Of a DNA stretch of 60,867 nucleotides, positions 1 through 6,897 are shown piece after piece. The stretch's first letter is position 1; each line of letters starts with the position of its first letter. The translations under genes were made by a program, and so were the position numbers. Below the pieces are notes generated by a model. The model was given only the letters and a program-made list of their open reading frames with translations, was not told the DNA's origin and did not search any database. The DNA is from Bacillota bacterium (GTDB lineage: Bacteria; Bacillota; Dehalobacteriia; UBA4068; UBA4997), in assembly GCA_017397935.1 (NCBI GenBank), contig JAFQHN010000013.1, forward strand, positions 1 through 60,867, given 5' to 3'.

Positions 1-210
1 ATCCGATTCCATAACAGTCTCTTTACGCTCCGCCAGAAGATGAAGAATTTTAAGCAGACACATATGCGCCTCAAACTGATACCTGTCTGCTTTGCGCGCA
101 CATTCACAATACTCTCTGAGCGCCTTTTCATAATCTGACATAGGCTTTTCCATACCACGCTGCTCTTGTGTTGCCATCACAGGGGCAGCGTGTTCATTTG
201 CAAGCTCCAT
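1..210 (-). CDS. Partial unrecognised gene, cut by window start
   Basis: An open frame of 70 codons runs from an ATG at 208-210 to the window edge without a stop. A purine-rich ribosome site (GGGAGGGGGTG) lies about 7 bases before that ATG, which supports the start. The visible product is hydrophilic and helical, rich in Glu, Lys and Arg, with no recognisable domain. It lies immediately downstream, on the same strand, of the small HTH gene at 266-472, so the two are probably co-transcribed. By position it belongs to the integrative element whose integrase is at 3721-4815. The function is unknown and the C-terminus is outside the window. Confidence 0.6.
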   Translation of the reverse strand, partial: MELANEHAAPVMATQEQRGMEKPMSDYEKALREYCECARKADRYQFEAHMCLLKILHLLAERKETVMESD

Positions 211-265
211 CCTTTTCACCCCCTCCCTTTATACGGCCTGAAATATGTTGCATTTCTGGGACGGA

Positions 266-472
266 TTACGCAAAAAAAATTTCCCCTTTGTCATACGCCT
301 CTGTTATACCCAAGATAGCACATATACAATCAGCTTGTTCCAATGTAAAACTTGATTTACCATTTATTTTGCTATTCATTGTATTTGTTCCAATACCCAG
401 CTCATCTGCCAGCATTTTTTGTGTATAACCTTGCTCTGCCATCCTGCCCAGCAATTTATTCTTATTAAGCAT
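266..472 (-). CDS. Small Cro/CI-type HTH protein
   Basis: The product is about 68 residues and is mostly one helix-turn-helix DNA-binding domain: TQKMLADELGIGTNTMNSKI has the spacing of a lambda-repressor-like HTH. The ATG at 472 is preferred because AAGGAGGG sits 6 bases upstream; an ATG at 478 would touch the ribosome site. It is divergent from the second HTH gene at 644, as in the early control region of phages and integrative elements. Its own promoter (TTGACA, 17 bases, TAATAT) is visible at 513-541. It is likely a Cro- or excisionase-like regulator of the element; the exact target is not known. Confidence 0.8.
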   Translation of the reverse strand: MLNKNKLLGRMAEQGYTQKMLADELGIGTNTMNSKINGKSSFTLEQADCICAILGITEAYDKGEIFFA

Positions 473-512
473 TTCCATCCCTCCTTGTTTGTCGCATTTC
501 TGGGTCAACATC

Positions 513-541
513 ATATTATCACTGTTTTACATTTGTGTCAA
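513..541 (-). promoter_or_regulatory. Sigma70-type promoter for the leftward HTH gene
   Basis: Read on the minus strand, TTGACA (536-541) and TAATAT (513-518) are separated by 17 bases. The start of transcription would fall about 35 bases before the ATG at 472. Confidence 0.7.
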
Positions 542-569
542 CCCATTTTCGCAACTTTATTTCATTTTT

Positions 570-612
570 TTGCAATTAAACATTGCAATTTTGATACACA
601 TTATTATATAAT
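570..612 (+). promoter_or_regulatory. Promoter with overlapping operator for the repressor gene
   Basis: A perfect inverted repeat, TTGCAAT-5 bases-ATTGCAA, occupies 570-588. Its right arm provides the -35 (TTGCAA, 583-588), followed 18 bases later by TATAAT at 607-612. A repressor bound to the palindrome would occlude RNA polymerase, so this is a good candidate for autoregulation by the HTH protein encoded at 644. Confidence 0.65.
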
Positions 613-643
613 AGGTCTGTAATAGACTTGCGAGGTGAAATTA

Positions 644-1057
644 GTGGATAAAAGAAGATTACGAATAAGAGAGTTAATGGAACGATTGGAAATGTCATAT
701 AGACAATTAGCCGAACGCACAGGTATTCCCAGTTCTGTATTACAACGATATGTTACTAACAACACGAACAAAATGTCAATTGACTACTTTGAGCAAATTG
801 CCAACGCCCTTGGAGTTTCACCACTATATCTTATGGGGTGGACAGACGATGAACATTACACCATAGATAAAACTGCTCCGCCAAAGGATGTTTACACCTA
901 CGCCGAGCAAACGCACATAAAAAAATACCGTTCTCTGTCACCCAATGGGCAAAAAACGGTAGATAATATGTTAGACAATTTAGTAGCCTTAGAAGATTCT
1001 ATGTCTGAAAAAGAAAAAATCGTCCCAGAACAGTCATCAGACGGCAAGGCAATGTAG
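644..1057 (+). CDS. HTH repressor of the integrative element
   Basis: The protein is about 137 residues. Residues ~5-65 form a lambda-repressor-like HTH (SYRQLAERTGIPSSVLQRYV followed by the typical LGVSPLYLMGW ending). The C-terminal half is charged and has no S24 peptidase signature, so it is not a LexA/CI self-cleaving repressor. The GTG at 644 is preferred over the in-frame GTG at 635 because GAGGTG (632-637) overlaps the latter and is 6 bases from the former. It is transcribed away from the HTH gene at 266-472 and directly upstream of the nuclease gene, which starts 37 bases after its stop. Probable role: immunity or repression for the element. Confidence 0.82.
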   Translation: MDKRRLRIRELMERLEMSYRQLAERTGIPSSVLQRYVTNNTNKMSIDYFEQIANALGVSPLYLMGWTDDEHYTIDKTAPPKDVYTYAEQTHIKKYRSLSPNGQKTVDNMLDNLVALEDSMSEKEKIVPEQSSDGKAM

Positions 1058-1094
1058 TCTATATAAAGTTTCAATAGCATTGAAGGTGGTACAG

Positions 1095-2576
1095 ATGATT
1101 GAATCCATCTTTGATTGGATTTTCAGTTTTGCATTTGAATTTAGATATATCATTCTCTTTTCAATAATTATAGGCATTATACTTTTATGCCTTGATTATC
1201 GAGAACGCAACCGCAGCTACGCAAAATTGGCACAAGAAACCAGAATATTGCGCCAACAAATTGCCGAATTGCCACAAAAAGAAAAGCTATTAAGGCAAAT
1301 CGATGCCTTAAATTTTGATTATGAACAGCTACAAAGACGGTTTAACAAAGAGCAAAGAAAAGCAGATAAATTGATTTCCGAAATCAAGGCCTGCAAAAAT
1401 AAAAACGAAGAACTCACTCTCCAAAACGATGAATTCACTTTTCAAAACGGAGAACTCATTTTTCAAAACGAAGAACTAACTCTTCAAAACGAAGAACTCA
1501 CTTTTCAAAACAAAAAACTCACTTTTCAAAACAAAGACCTTTCTCAGCAAAATACCGACCTGCAAGATTTTTTTACCAAGCACAATGTAGAACAATTGGT
1601 TAAACAAAATGAGGCTCTACACAGTTTGGTTGAAGAAAAGCTTATGCAATATCCTTGGCTGGCCAAAGAATATGCCGATTATCAGTATATATTTGAGGAA
1701 CGTCAATCCAAGATATTGGCTACCAAAGCCAATCCGGCCATTAAAGCAGCAGCACAACTAAAAAATATTGCCAAAGAAAAACGCGAGTTGCAACAACTTT
1801 GTAAACTGCAAGAGTATCAACTCAATTTTTATGAAAAAGTTTTTCCATGGCTGGAAGACATCAAAGAAACCGATATTTACGAAATATGGCAATCAACTCA
1901 AAAAACTGCCGAATATGACGAAACAGACGAGTACCACACATTAAGCAAATGGCTTTCTCCGGAAGAGTACGAAAACCTATCTACCCAAGAAAAATACCAG
2001 CTGGCATTAGACCGTTATCAAAAACGCCATAAATCAAACTGGGAGGTAGGCATTGAATTTGAACGATATATTGGCTACAAGTTTGAAATGGCTGGTGAAA
2101 ATGTTAAATATATCGGCGCAACCAAAGGTTTAGAGGATATGGGACGAGACTTAATTGTTGAAAAGCCAGATAAAATTAGAGTTATACAATGCAAACGATG
2201 GGCTCAACACAAAACTATTCACGAAAAGCATATCTTTCAACTATATGGGTCAATGGTAATGTTAGGCATAAACAACCCACAAAAGCCGTTGGAAGGCTTG
2301 CTTATAACAACCGCTCCATTATCACCAACAGCCCAACAATGTGCTGATTATCTTCACATTAGAATAAAAACTATAAATCCTGAGTCCCTTGCCAATGGCT
2401 ACCCTGTTATCAAATGCAATATATCTCGCAAGGACAACACCAAAATCTATCACTTACCGTTTGACCAACAATATGACCGAGTTGTTATTGAACCAAGCAG
2501 AGGAGAGTTTTACGCTCATACCATTGCCGAAGCAGAGGAAGCAGGTTTCCGTAGAGCCTGGAAGCATATTTGCTAA
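1095..2576 (+). CDS. Membrane-anchored coiled-coil Mrr-like restriction endonuclease
   Basis: The product is about 493 residues. Residues ~10-35 form one transmembrane helix. Residues ~40-170 are a long coiled coil built partly from seven-residue repeats of the type EELTFQN. Residues ~315-430 carry a PD-(D/E)xK nuclease domain of the Mrr_cat type: GRDLIVEK supplies Asp352 and VIQCKRW supplies Gln365-x-Lys367. The C-terminal ~55 residues (YHLPFDQQYD...AEEAGFRRAW) resemble the small Ada-like/topoisomerase-like accessory domain without its cysteines. The ATG at 1095 is chosen because GAAGGTGG ends 5 bases before it; the in-frame ATG at 1080 lacks a site. Mrr proteins cut modified or foreign DNA. 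Its place in a mobile element and its membrane anchor suggest a defence role, which is inference. Confidence 0.78.
   Translation: MIESIFDWIFSFAFEFRYIILFSIIIGIILLCLDYRERNRSYAKLAQETRILRQQIAELPQKEKLLRQIDALNFDYEQLQRRFNKEQRKADKLISEIKACKNKNEELTLQNDEFTFQNGELIFQNEELTLQNEELTFQNKKLTFQNKDLSQQNTDLQDFFTKHNVEQLVKQNEALHSLVEEKLMQYPWLAKEYADYQYIFEERQSKILATKANPAIKAAAQLKNIAKEKRELQQLCKLQEYQLNFYEKVFPWLEDIKETDIYEIWQSTQKTAEYDETDEYHTLSKWLSPEEYENLSTQEKYQLALDRYQKRHKSNWEVGIEFERYIGYKFEMAGENVKYIGATKGLEDMGRDLIVEKPDKIRVIQCKRWAQHKTIHEKHIFQLYGSMVMLGINNPQKPLEGLLITTAPLSPTAQQCADYLHIRIKTINPESLANGYPVIKCNISRKDNTKIYHLPFDQQYDRVVIEPSRGEFYAHTIAEAEEAGFRRAWKHIC
1407..1553 (+). repeat. Seven tandem 21-bp in-frame repeats coding heptads
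   Basis: Seven consecutive 21-bp units begin at 1407, 1428, 1449, 1470, 1491, 1512 and 1533, each close to GAAGAACTCACTTTTCAAAAC. Because 21 is a multiple of three and of the heptad, gain or loss of a unit would lengthen or shorten the coiled coil without breaking the frame. Confidence 0.9.
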
Positions 2577-2724
2577 ACTACACCGGCAAACTTATATCAT
2601 CGTCAAGACAGCGTCCTTGGGTTGCCTGGCAAAATAAAATGGTTGTTTCCAAAATGTAAATAGTTCAACAACATGGCTCACGCTTAGCTCCCCAATAAAA
2701 CCAGATAGAAAGGTTACATCCCAA

Positions 2725-2784
2725 ATGAAAACAATATATGACCAAATCGCCGCCCTCGGTCAATCCCTTGGTGCCGACAATTAA
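2725..2784 (+). pseudogene. Possible 19-codon gene remnant ending at the 10-bp repeat
   Basis: An ATG preceded by a weak AGAAAGG opens a 19-codon frame (MKTIYDQIAALG...) whose stop lies inside the first copy of the repeat at 2781. The amphipathic start looks like the beginning of a real protein, so this may be the 5' stub of a gene cut when the repeat formed. It could equally be chance. Confidence 0.3.
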
Positions 2785-2830
2785 CCGGACTTAACCGGAC
2801 TTAACCGGACTTAGCCGGACTTAGCCGGAC
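2781..2830 (+). repeat. Five tandem 10-bp repeats, TTA(A/G)CCGGAC
   Basis: Three copies of TTAACCGGAC are followed without gap by two copies of TTAGCCGGAC. The array ends 16 bases before the -35 of the promoter at 2847. The repeat is about one helical turn, so a protein bound to each unit would align on one face of the DNA. An iteron-like or regulatory role is possible; nothing else in the window repeats this sequence. Confidence 0.9.
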
Positions 2831-2846
2831 AAAATATATATTTTTC

Positions 2847-2876
2847 TTGACAATTTAATGAATTTTAGCATATAAT
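2847..2876 (+). promoter_or_regulatory. Strong promoter of the putative antitoxin RNA
   Basis: TTGACA at 2847-2852 and TATAAT at 2871-2876 are perfect matches to the vegetative consensus, with an 18-base spacer. The start of transcription is expected near 2883. Confidence 0.8.
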
Positions 2877-2882
2877 ACAGAG

Positions 2883-3036
2883 GGTGCTGGGGCATTTAGC
2901 TCCGGTGCACAAATGGAATATACCGCTCCTTGCGTGTATGTTTTACCTCCGCGGATGACGGGGTAGCAAAAATGTAGAATATCATCCACTTGTATGTGCA
3001 CCATTCCCTCCTTATGCTATCTAAGGAGGGAATTTT
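2883..3036 (+). ncRNA. Putative type III antitoxin RNA with two imperfect repeats
   Basis: A perfect promoter leads into about 150 bases with no convincing reading frame that end in a strong terminator directly before a toxin-like gene. Two imperfect repeats of about 42 bases can be aligned at ~2904-2947 and ~2962-3002: both start GGT(G/A), contain AAATG(TA)GAATAT, then (T)GTATG and end with ACC. GGTGCAC (2903-2909) can pair with GTGCACC (2996-3002). In type III systems the antitoxin is a repeat RNA cut by and bound to the toxin, and the terminator sets the RNA-to-toxin ratio. The arrangement matches; the RNA sequence itself is not one I recognise. Confidence 0.6.
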
Positions 3037-3038
3037 TT
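3004..3038 (+). terminator. Rho-independent terminator between antitoxin RNA and toxin gene
   Basis: TTCCCTCCTTA (3004-3014) and TAAGGAGGGAA (3022-3032) form a perfect 11-bp stem with a 7-base loop followed by six T. The right arm also contains the only Shine-Dalgarno-like sequence before the toxin ATG, so folding of the terminator would hide that site. Confidence 0.88.
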
Positions 3039-3046
3039 ATTCTCCT

Positions 3047-3514
3047 ATGAAGATTATTACTATCAACAAAGACATTGCCGCTGCTCTCAGCGCTCTGGAT
3101 GACGAATTTCTGTTTAACAAACAAGGCCGCCCCTGTTTGCTTATCATTAGGCTGAAATATCGCAACCGCAAGATGAACTTTGCAGTCCCTTTTCGCTCCA
3201 ATATTCCACCTGCTGAGCAAAAAGCAAACTATTTCCCGTTACCACCCAGAAGCACAACCAAACCCAAGCACCGGCACGGCCTGCATTTTACAAAAATGTT
3301 CCCAATCGACAAACAATATACCCAAAAATTTAATATTGCCGGCAATGCAGACTACATACTGTTCAACAGCATCATCAGCAAAAACTCACAGCAAATAGTC
3401 AAGCAAGCCCAGACCTATCTTGATAATTATGCCAACGGTACCCAAACACCTTATGCTACAAACATAGACGCTATGATGGACTATCTTTTCCACAAAGAAG
3501 AATCCAACCTGTAA
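3047..3514 (+). CDS. Type III toxin (ToxN/CptN/TenpN-like endoribonuclease), putative
   Basis: The protein is about 155 residues from the ATG at 3047; an earlier in-frame ATG at 2990 would run through the terminator and is rejected. Features that recall the TenpN/CptN branch of type III toxins are the early GRPCLLIIRL strand, NFAVPFRSNI (family form: FAIPLRSHI), then HGLHFTKMFPI and a C-terminal helix with the pattern I-x6-Q-x2-YL-x2-Y. These toxins are ribonucleases neutralised by a repeat RNA encoded just upstream, which is what the 2883-3036 segment looks like. AAGGAGG lies 16 bases upstream, inside the terminator stem, so translation may be weak. The family call is from memory of the pattern, without alignment. 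Confidence 0.6.
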   Translation: MKIITINKDIAAALSALDDEFLFNKQGRPCLLIIRLKYRNRKMNFAVPFRSNIPPAEQKANYFPLPPRSTTKPKHRHGLHFTKMFPIDKQYTQKFNIAGNADYILFNSIISKNSQQIVKQAQTYLDNYANGTQTPYATNIDAMMDYLFHKEESNL

Positions 3515-3621
3515 GAAGGTGTTATCCTGATGAAGAGCCTGCCTTATGGGAATAACCACACATAAAGTTAAACAAAAAAAAGGCCTCTCACCCTGCGGCA
3601 ACAGGATGAGAGACCACATAA

Positions 3622-3676
3622 GAGTGATTTGAGATATACTCCCAAAACCAACATCATCAGTATATCACAATCACTC
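3622..3676. promoter_or_regulatory. Long inverted repeat upstream of the integrase gene
   Basis: GAGTGATTTGAGATATACT (3622-3640) and AGTATATCACAATCACTC (3659-3676) are nearly perfect complements around an 18-base loop. It lies 44 bases before the integrase ATG, without a T tract, so it is more likely a protein-binding site or an attenuating leader hairpin than a terminator. A smaller hairpin (GGCCTCTCA...TGAGAGACC) precedes it at ~3580-3614. Confidence 0.65.
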
Positions 3677-3720
3677 CGTATTTTCTACTGTATTTTTCAA
3701 GAAAAAAGGAGTGTTTTTTT

Positions 3721-4815
3721 ATGACCAAAAATCAAACCATCCAACGCTTTGCCACCGTGGAGCTGGCCAACGGCCAAAAAAAGCGCATCGCTGCCCGCGG
3801 CAAAACCGAGCGAGAAGCCTTACAAAAGTTAGCTAAGCTCCAAGCAGAATATGCAGCCGGCATTCGCACAGCCAATGGCAACACAAAACTCCGCCTCTGG
3901 TATGAGCAATGGTTAGAGATTTACAAGCTGCCCAGCATCACCATAGCCAGCGCAGATAATATCCGCATAGCCTTTCGCAAATACTTTCTCCCTCTTCTGG
4001 GAGAAATGCCCATTAGCAAAATCAAGCCGCTGCACATCAAACAAGCCGTAAATCAGTTCCAGGGCCTCTCCAAAAGCTACGCAAAAAAGAATTTTGCCTT
4101 CCTCAAAGAATGTTTCGATGCAGCACGTGCCAACGGTCTTATAATTTCCAACCCCTGCGCTGATGTCAAACTGCCCACCGTCAAGCCGGCCGAAGAACGC
4201 CGAGCCTTAACCGAGCAAGAGCAAAAGCTGTTTCTAACTGCCATCAAACAGCATAATTACGGTCTGCTGTTCGGTATATCTTATGCCTGCGGCCTGCGCC
4301 CGGGCGAGGCCCGTGCTCTTCGCTGGTCAGATATTGATTTCAAACAAAAGCTGGTTCACATCACCCACGCCGTAGAGAACAAAACAGATAACCTCAAAGC
4401 TCCCAAAACAGCCGCCGGCATCCGCACCGTTACCATCCCCAACTGGTATCTGGCCGAGCTCGCCAAACGCCCAATCCCCATCAACCGGGATGCCTTTATC
4501 TTCGGCAACGGTCGTACCCCTATTAACGAACGTCTCTATAAACGTTCCTGGCACAGCCTAATGCGCACTATGGATATTTTGAACGGCGCAACCCTATACC
4601 GCAATCAAATCATCAAAAGCACGCTGGATAACCGGCTCAGTCCATATTATCTACGCCACACATACGCCACCAAGCTGGCCGAACATAATATCCCCCTCAA
4701 AGAGGCGCAACGACTGCTTGGCCACACCAAGCCGGAGATGACTCTCCGCTTTTATCAGCATTGTACCGAAAAAATGCAGGAAGAAACCAAATCCGTTCTC
4801 AGAGATATAATATAG
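3721..4815 (+). CDS. Tyrosine integrase of the element
   Basis: The product is 364 residues, the usual size for Tn916/phage-type integrases. Residues ~1-50 look like an arm-binding domain, ~55-150 the SAM-like core-binding domain, and ~165-350 the catalytic domain. Catalytic residues visible are Arg193 (CGLRPGEARALRW), Lys229, Arg312, His335 (LLGHT) and Tyr345. The usual His of the HxxR box is Tyr309 here. AAAAGGAGTG lies upstream of the ATG. The gene ends 125 bases from the 3' end of tRNA-Pro, the typical position of an integrase next to its attachment site. It would catalyse integration and excision of the 1-4.8 kb element, whose other end lies outside the window. Confidence 0.92.
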   Translation: MTKNQTIQRFATVELANGQKKRIAARGKTEREALQKLAKLQAEYAAGIRTANGNTKLRLWYEQWLEIYKLPSITIASADNIRIAFRKYFLPLLGEMPISKIKPLHIKQAVNQFQGLSKSYAKKNFAFLKECFDAARANGLIISNPCADVKLPTVKPAEERRALTEQEQKLFLTAIKQHNYGLLFGISYACGLRPGEARALRWSDIDFKQKLVHITHAVENKTDNLKAPKTAAGIRTVTIPNWYLAELAKRPIPINRDAFIFGNGRTPINERLYKRSWHSLMRTMDILNGATLYRNQIIKSTLDNRLSPYYLRHTYATKLAEHNIPLKEAQRLLGHTKPEMTLRFYQHCTEKMQEETKSVLRDII

Positions 4816-4890
4816 TGTTGCAGGCGTGTTGCAGCTGACCTCATCAAAAAGGACAAAAATCCACCGTTATTCCCTTAAAAAAACACACAA

Positions 4891-4938
4891 AAAAAGACCT
4901 GCAAAACGCACAATCAATGCTTTTAGCAGGTCTTTTTA
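4891..4938. terminator. Bidirectional terminator between integrase and tRNA-Pro
   Basis: AAAAAGACCTGC and GCAGGTCTTTTTA form a 12-bp stem, with A and T tracts on either side. It can stop both the integrase transcript and the leftward tRNA-Pro transcript. Confidence 0.8.
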
Positions 4939-4940
4939 TA

Positions 4941-5018
4941 TGGTCGGAGCGACACGACTTGAACGTGCGGCCTCTACCACCCCAAGGTAGCGCTCTAGCC
5001 AAACTGAGCTACGCCCCG
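4941..5018 (-). tRNA. tRNA-Pro (anticodon GGG)
   Basis: On the minus strand the acceptor stem CGGGGCG pairs with CGCTCCG (one G-U), the D-arm GTAGCTCAG and T-arm GTTCAAGTC are canonical, and the anticodon stem CTACC/GGTAG holds loop TTGGGGT, anticodon GGG. CCA is encoded (4941-4943). The 3' end faces the integrase gene, so it is the probable attB/attR site. Confidence 0.93.
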
Positions 5019-5126
5019 TGACACCATTACATTATATTGTTATTATTCGGTTTTGTCAAGGGGTTTTGCAGAAATATCGCAATTTTTTACAATTTTTTCT
5101 GCAACCCCTTGTTCCCAGCCCCAAAA

Positions 5127-6815
5127 TTAAACCTGCTGCACCAATTCGGCACAGGCAAAGGTCTGGTGCACCTCGGTAATACGCAGCAGCCGCTTCTGGC
5201 CCACAAACTCCGCACCGTCACGCACCAAAATAACATAGCCGTTAATGCGGCAGATGGCATCGGCCTTGTTGGCGTTGTGCTTCTCACACAAAAAGCAATC
5301 GCACAGCTCGCCTTCCTCAAACGGAGCCTGGTTCAGCCTGGCCAAATCTCCCGAGAAAATACGCACCACATACTCGGTCATTTTCAGCTCAGAGTTGCCC
5401 TTTACGCACAGCTTTTTGCCGAAACGCTTTTCCAGCGCCGCCTTGGTTTCGCCCGCCGGCCCCATAATATAAGAAGAAATTATGGGGTTGGTTTCAATGG
5501 CAATCGCCGGCTCATCCGTACGGGCAGCCAGCTTGGCCAATTCATCCAAAATATCCACAAACACGCTTTCCTCCGAGGCCACAGTGCCTTTGCCGCCGCA
5601 GAACGGGCAGGAGCGCTCAAAAACCTCTTGCAGAGTATGGCCGTTCTTCTTGCGTGTCATCTCCACCAAACCAAGCTGCGTAAAGCCCAGCACATTGGTC
5701 TTCACCCGGTGGCCGGACATCGCCTCGCGCAGCGCATCCAGAACACGATTGCGGTCATCCTCCTCCTTCATATCAATGAAGTCCACGATGATAATGCCGC
5801 CGATATTCCGCAGCTGCAACTGACGGGCCACCTCCTGCGCCGCCTCAATATTGGTGCGTAATACAACATCAGAGAAGGTCTGCGCCGAATTGCCGACATA
5901 CTTGCCGGTGTTCACGTCGATAATCGTAAACGCCTCCAAATGCTGGATGATAAGATAGCCGCCGCATTTCAGCCAAACCTTGTCGGCCAGCGCCTGCTTT
6001 AACTGCGCCGGGATATTATACACCGCCATCACATCGTGCTCGGGCAGGGTAATTTTGCTTTGATATTCGGGCGCAATCGCATTAACCACGCCCGCCAGAT
6101 TTTCCGCCGTCTGCTCGCTGTTCACATAAATATGCTCAATCTCGCCGTAGAAGGTATCACGCACCACCCGCTGCAATAAGCCCTGGTCCTGGTACAGCAG
6201 GGACACCGCCGAGGTTGCCGCACTTTTGCCCAGCAGCCATTTCCACAGCTTCAACAGGGCACGCACATCACGGGCCAACTCCTCCTCGGCCACCTCCATG
6301 GCAGCGGTGCGTATGATGGCGCCCATACCGCTTGGCAGCAAATCACGCATCAAACTTAACAATCTCTGGCGCTCGTCCTCGTCCTCAATACGGCGGCTGA
6401 TAGTAATGCAGGGCGAGGTGGGCAGCAGCACCAAAAACCGCCCCGGCAGCGTGGGGTTCATGGTAAGCCGTGCCCCTTTGTTGCCGGTGGGTTCTTTCAG
6501 CACCTGCACCATAACCTCCTGCCGCGGCCGCAGCACCTTGTTTATCGGCAGCCCCGGTTCCATCAAGTTGCCCTCGTCGTCCAGCTTGTGCGCCACCACA
6601 TCACGCAGGTGCAAAAAGCCGTTCTTCGCCTCACCAAAATTCACAAAAGCCGCCTGCATACCGGGCAGCACATTCTCCACCACCGCCTTGTAAACATTAC
6701 CGACAATGGTGCGCTGATATTCTCGCTCAACATAAATTTCCGCCAAACGGTCATCGTCCAGCAACGCCACCAGGGTTTCAAATTCGTCTTGTTTCACAAT
6801 GATATTACGCTTCAT
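5127..6815 (-). CDS. rng: Ribonuclease E/G family endoribonuclease
   Basis: The 562-residue protein matches the RNase G length and lacks the long C-terminal scaffold of RNase E. Residues ~35-110 form the S1 RNA-binding domain (IVGNVYKAVVENVLPGMQAAFVNFG). The central DNase I-like part contains FTIIDVNTGKYVG and GGIIIVDFIDM with the acidic metal ligands. CPFCGGKG near residue 405 is the zinc-link motif used for subunit dimerisation. It cuts single-stranded RNA with a 5'-monophosphate preference and acts in rRNA maturation and mRNA decay. It sits downstream of the DUF2344 and radical SAM genes on the same strand, a frequent arrangement in Clostridia. Confidence 0.95.
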   Translation of the reverse strand: MKRNIIVKQDEFETLVALLDDDRLAEIYVEREYQRTIVGNVYKAVVENVLPGMQAAFVNFGEAKNGFLHLRDVVAHKLDDEGNLMEPGLPINKVLRPRQEVMVQVLKEPTGNKGARLTMNPTLPGRFLVLLPTSPCITISRRIEDEDERQRLLSLMRDLLPSGMGAIIRTAAMEVAEEELARDVRALLKLWKWLLGKSAATSAVSLLYQDQGLLQRVVRDTFYGEIEHIYVNSEQTAENLAGVVNAIAPEYQSKITLPEHDVMAVYNIPAQLKQALADKVWLKCGGYLIIQHLEAFTIIDVNTGKYVGNSAQTFSDVVLRTNIEAAQEVARQLQLRNIGGIIIVDFIDMKEEDDRNRVLDALREAMSGHRVKTNVLGFTQLGLVEMTRKKNGHTLQEVFERSCPFCGGKGTVASEESVFVDILDELAKLAARTDEPAIAIETNPIISSYIMGPAGETKAALEKRFGKKLCVKGNSELKMTEYVVRIFSGDLARLNQAPFEEGELCDCFLCEKHNANKADAICRINGYVILVRDGAEFVGQKRLLRITEVHQTFACAELVQQV

Positions 6816-6897
6816 AAGCCAAACCCCGTCATCTTAAAAATTCTTCCAACCAAAATAACCAAAATAACCTTAAAATAAACCAAACCAAAACCAAATT

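Noticed and set aside
2990-3046. N-terminal extension of the toxin gene to the ATG at 2990
   Set aside because: It would be translated through the repeat RNA end and the terminator hairpin; the protein pattern starts at the ATG at 3047.
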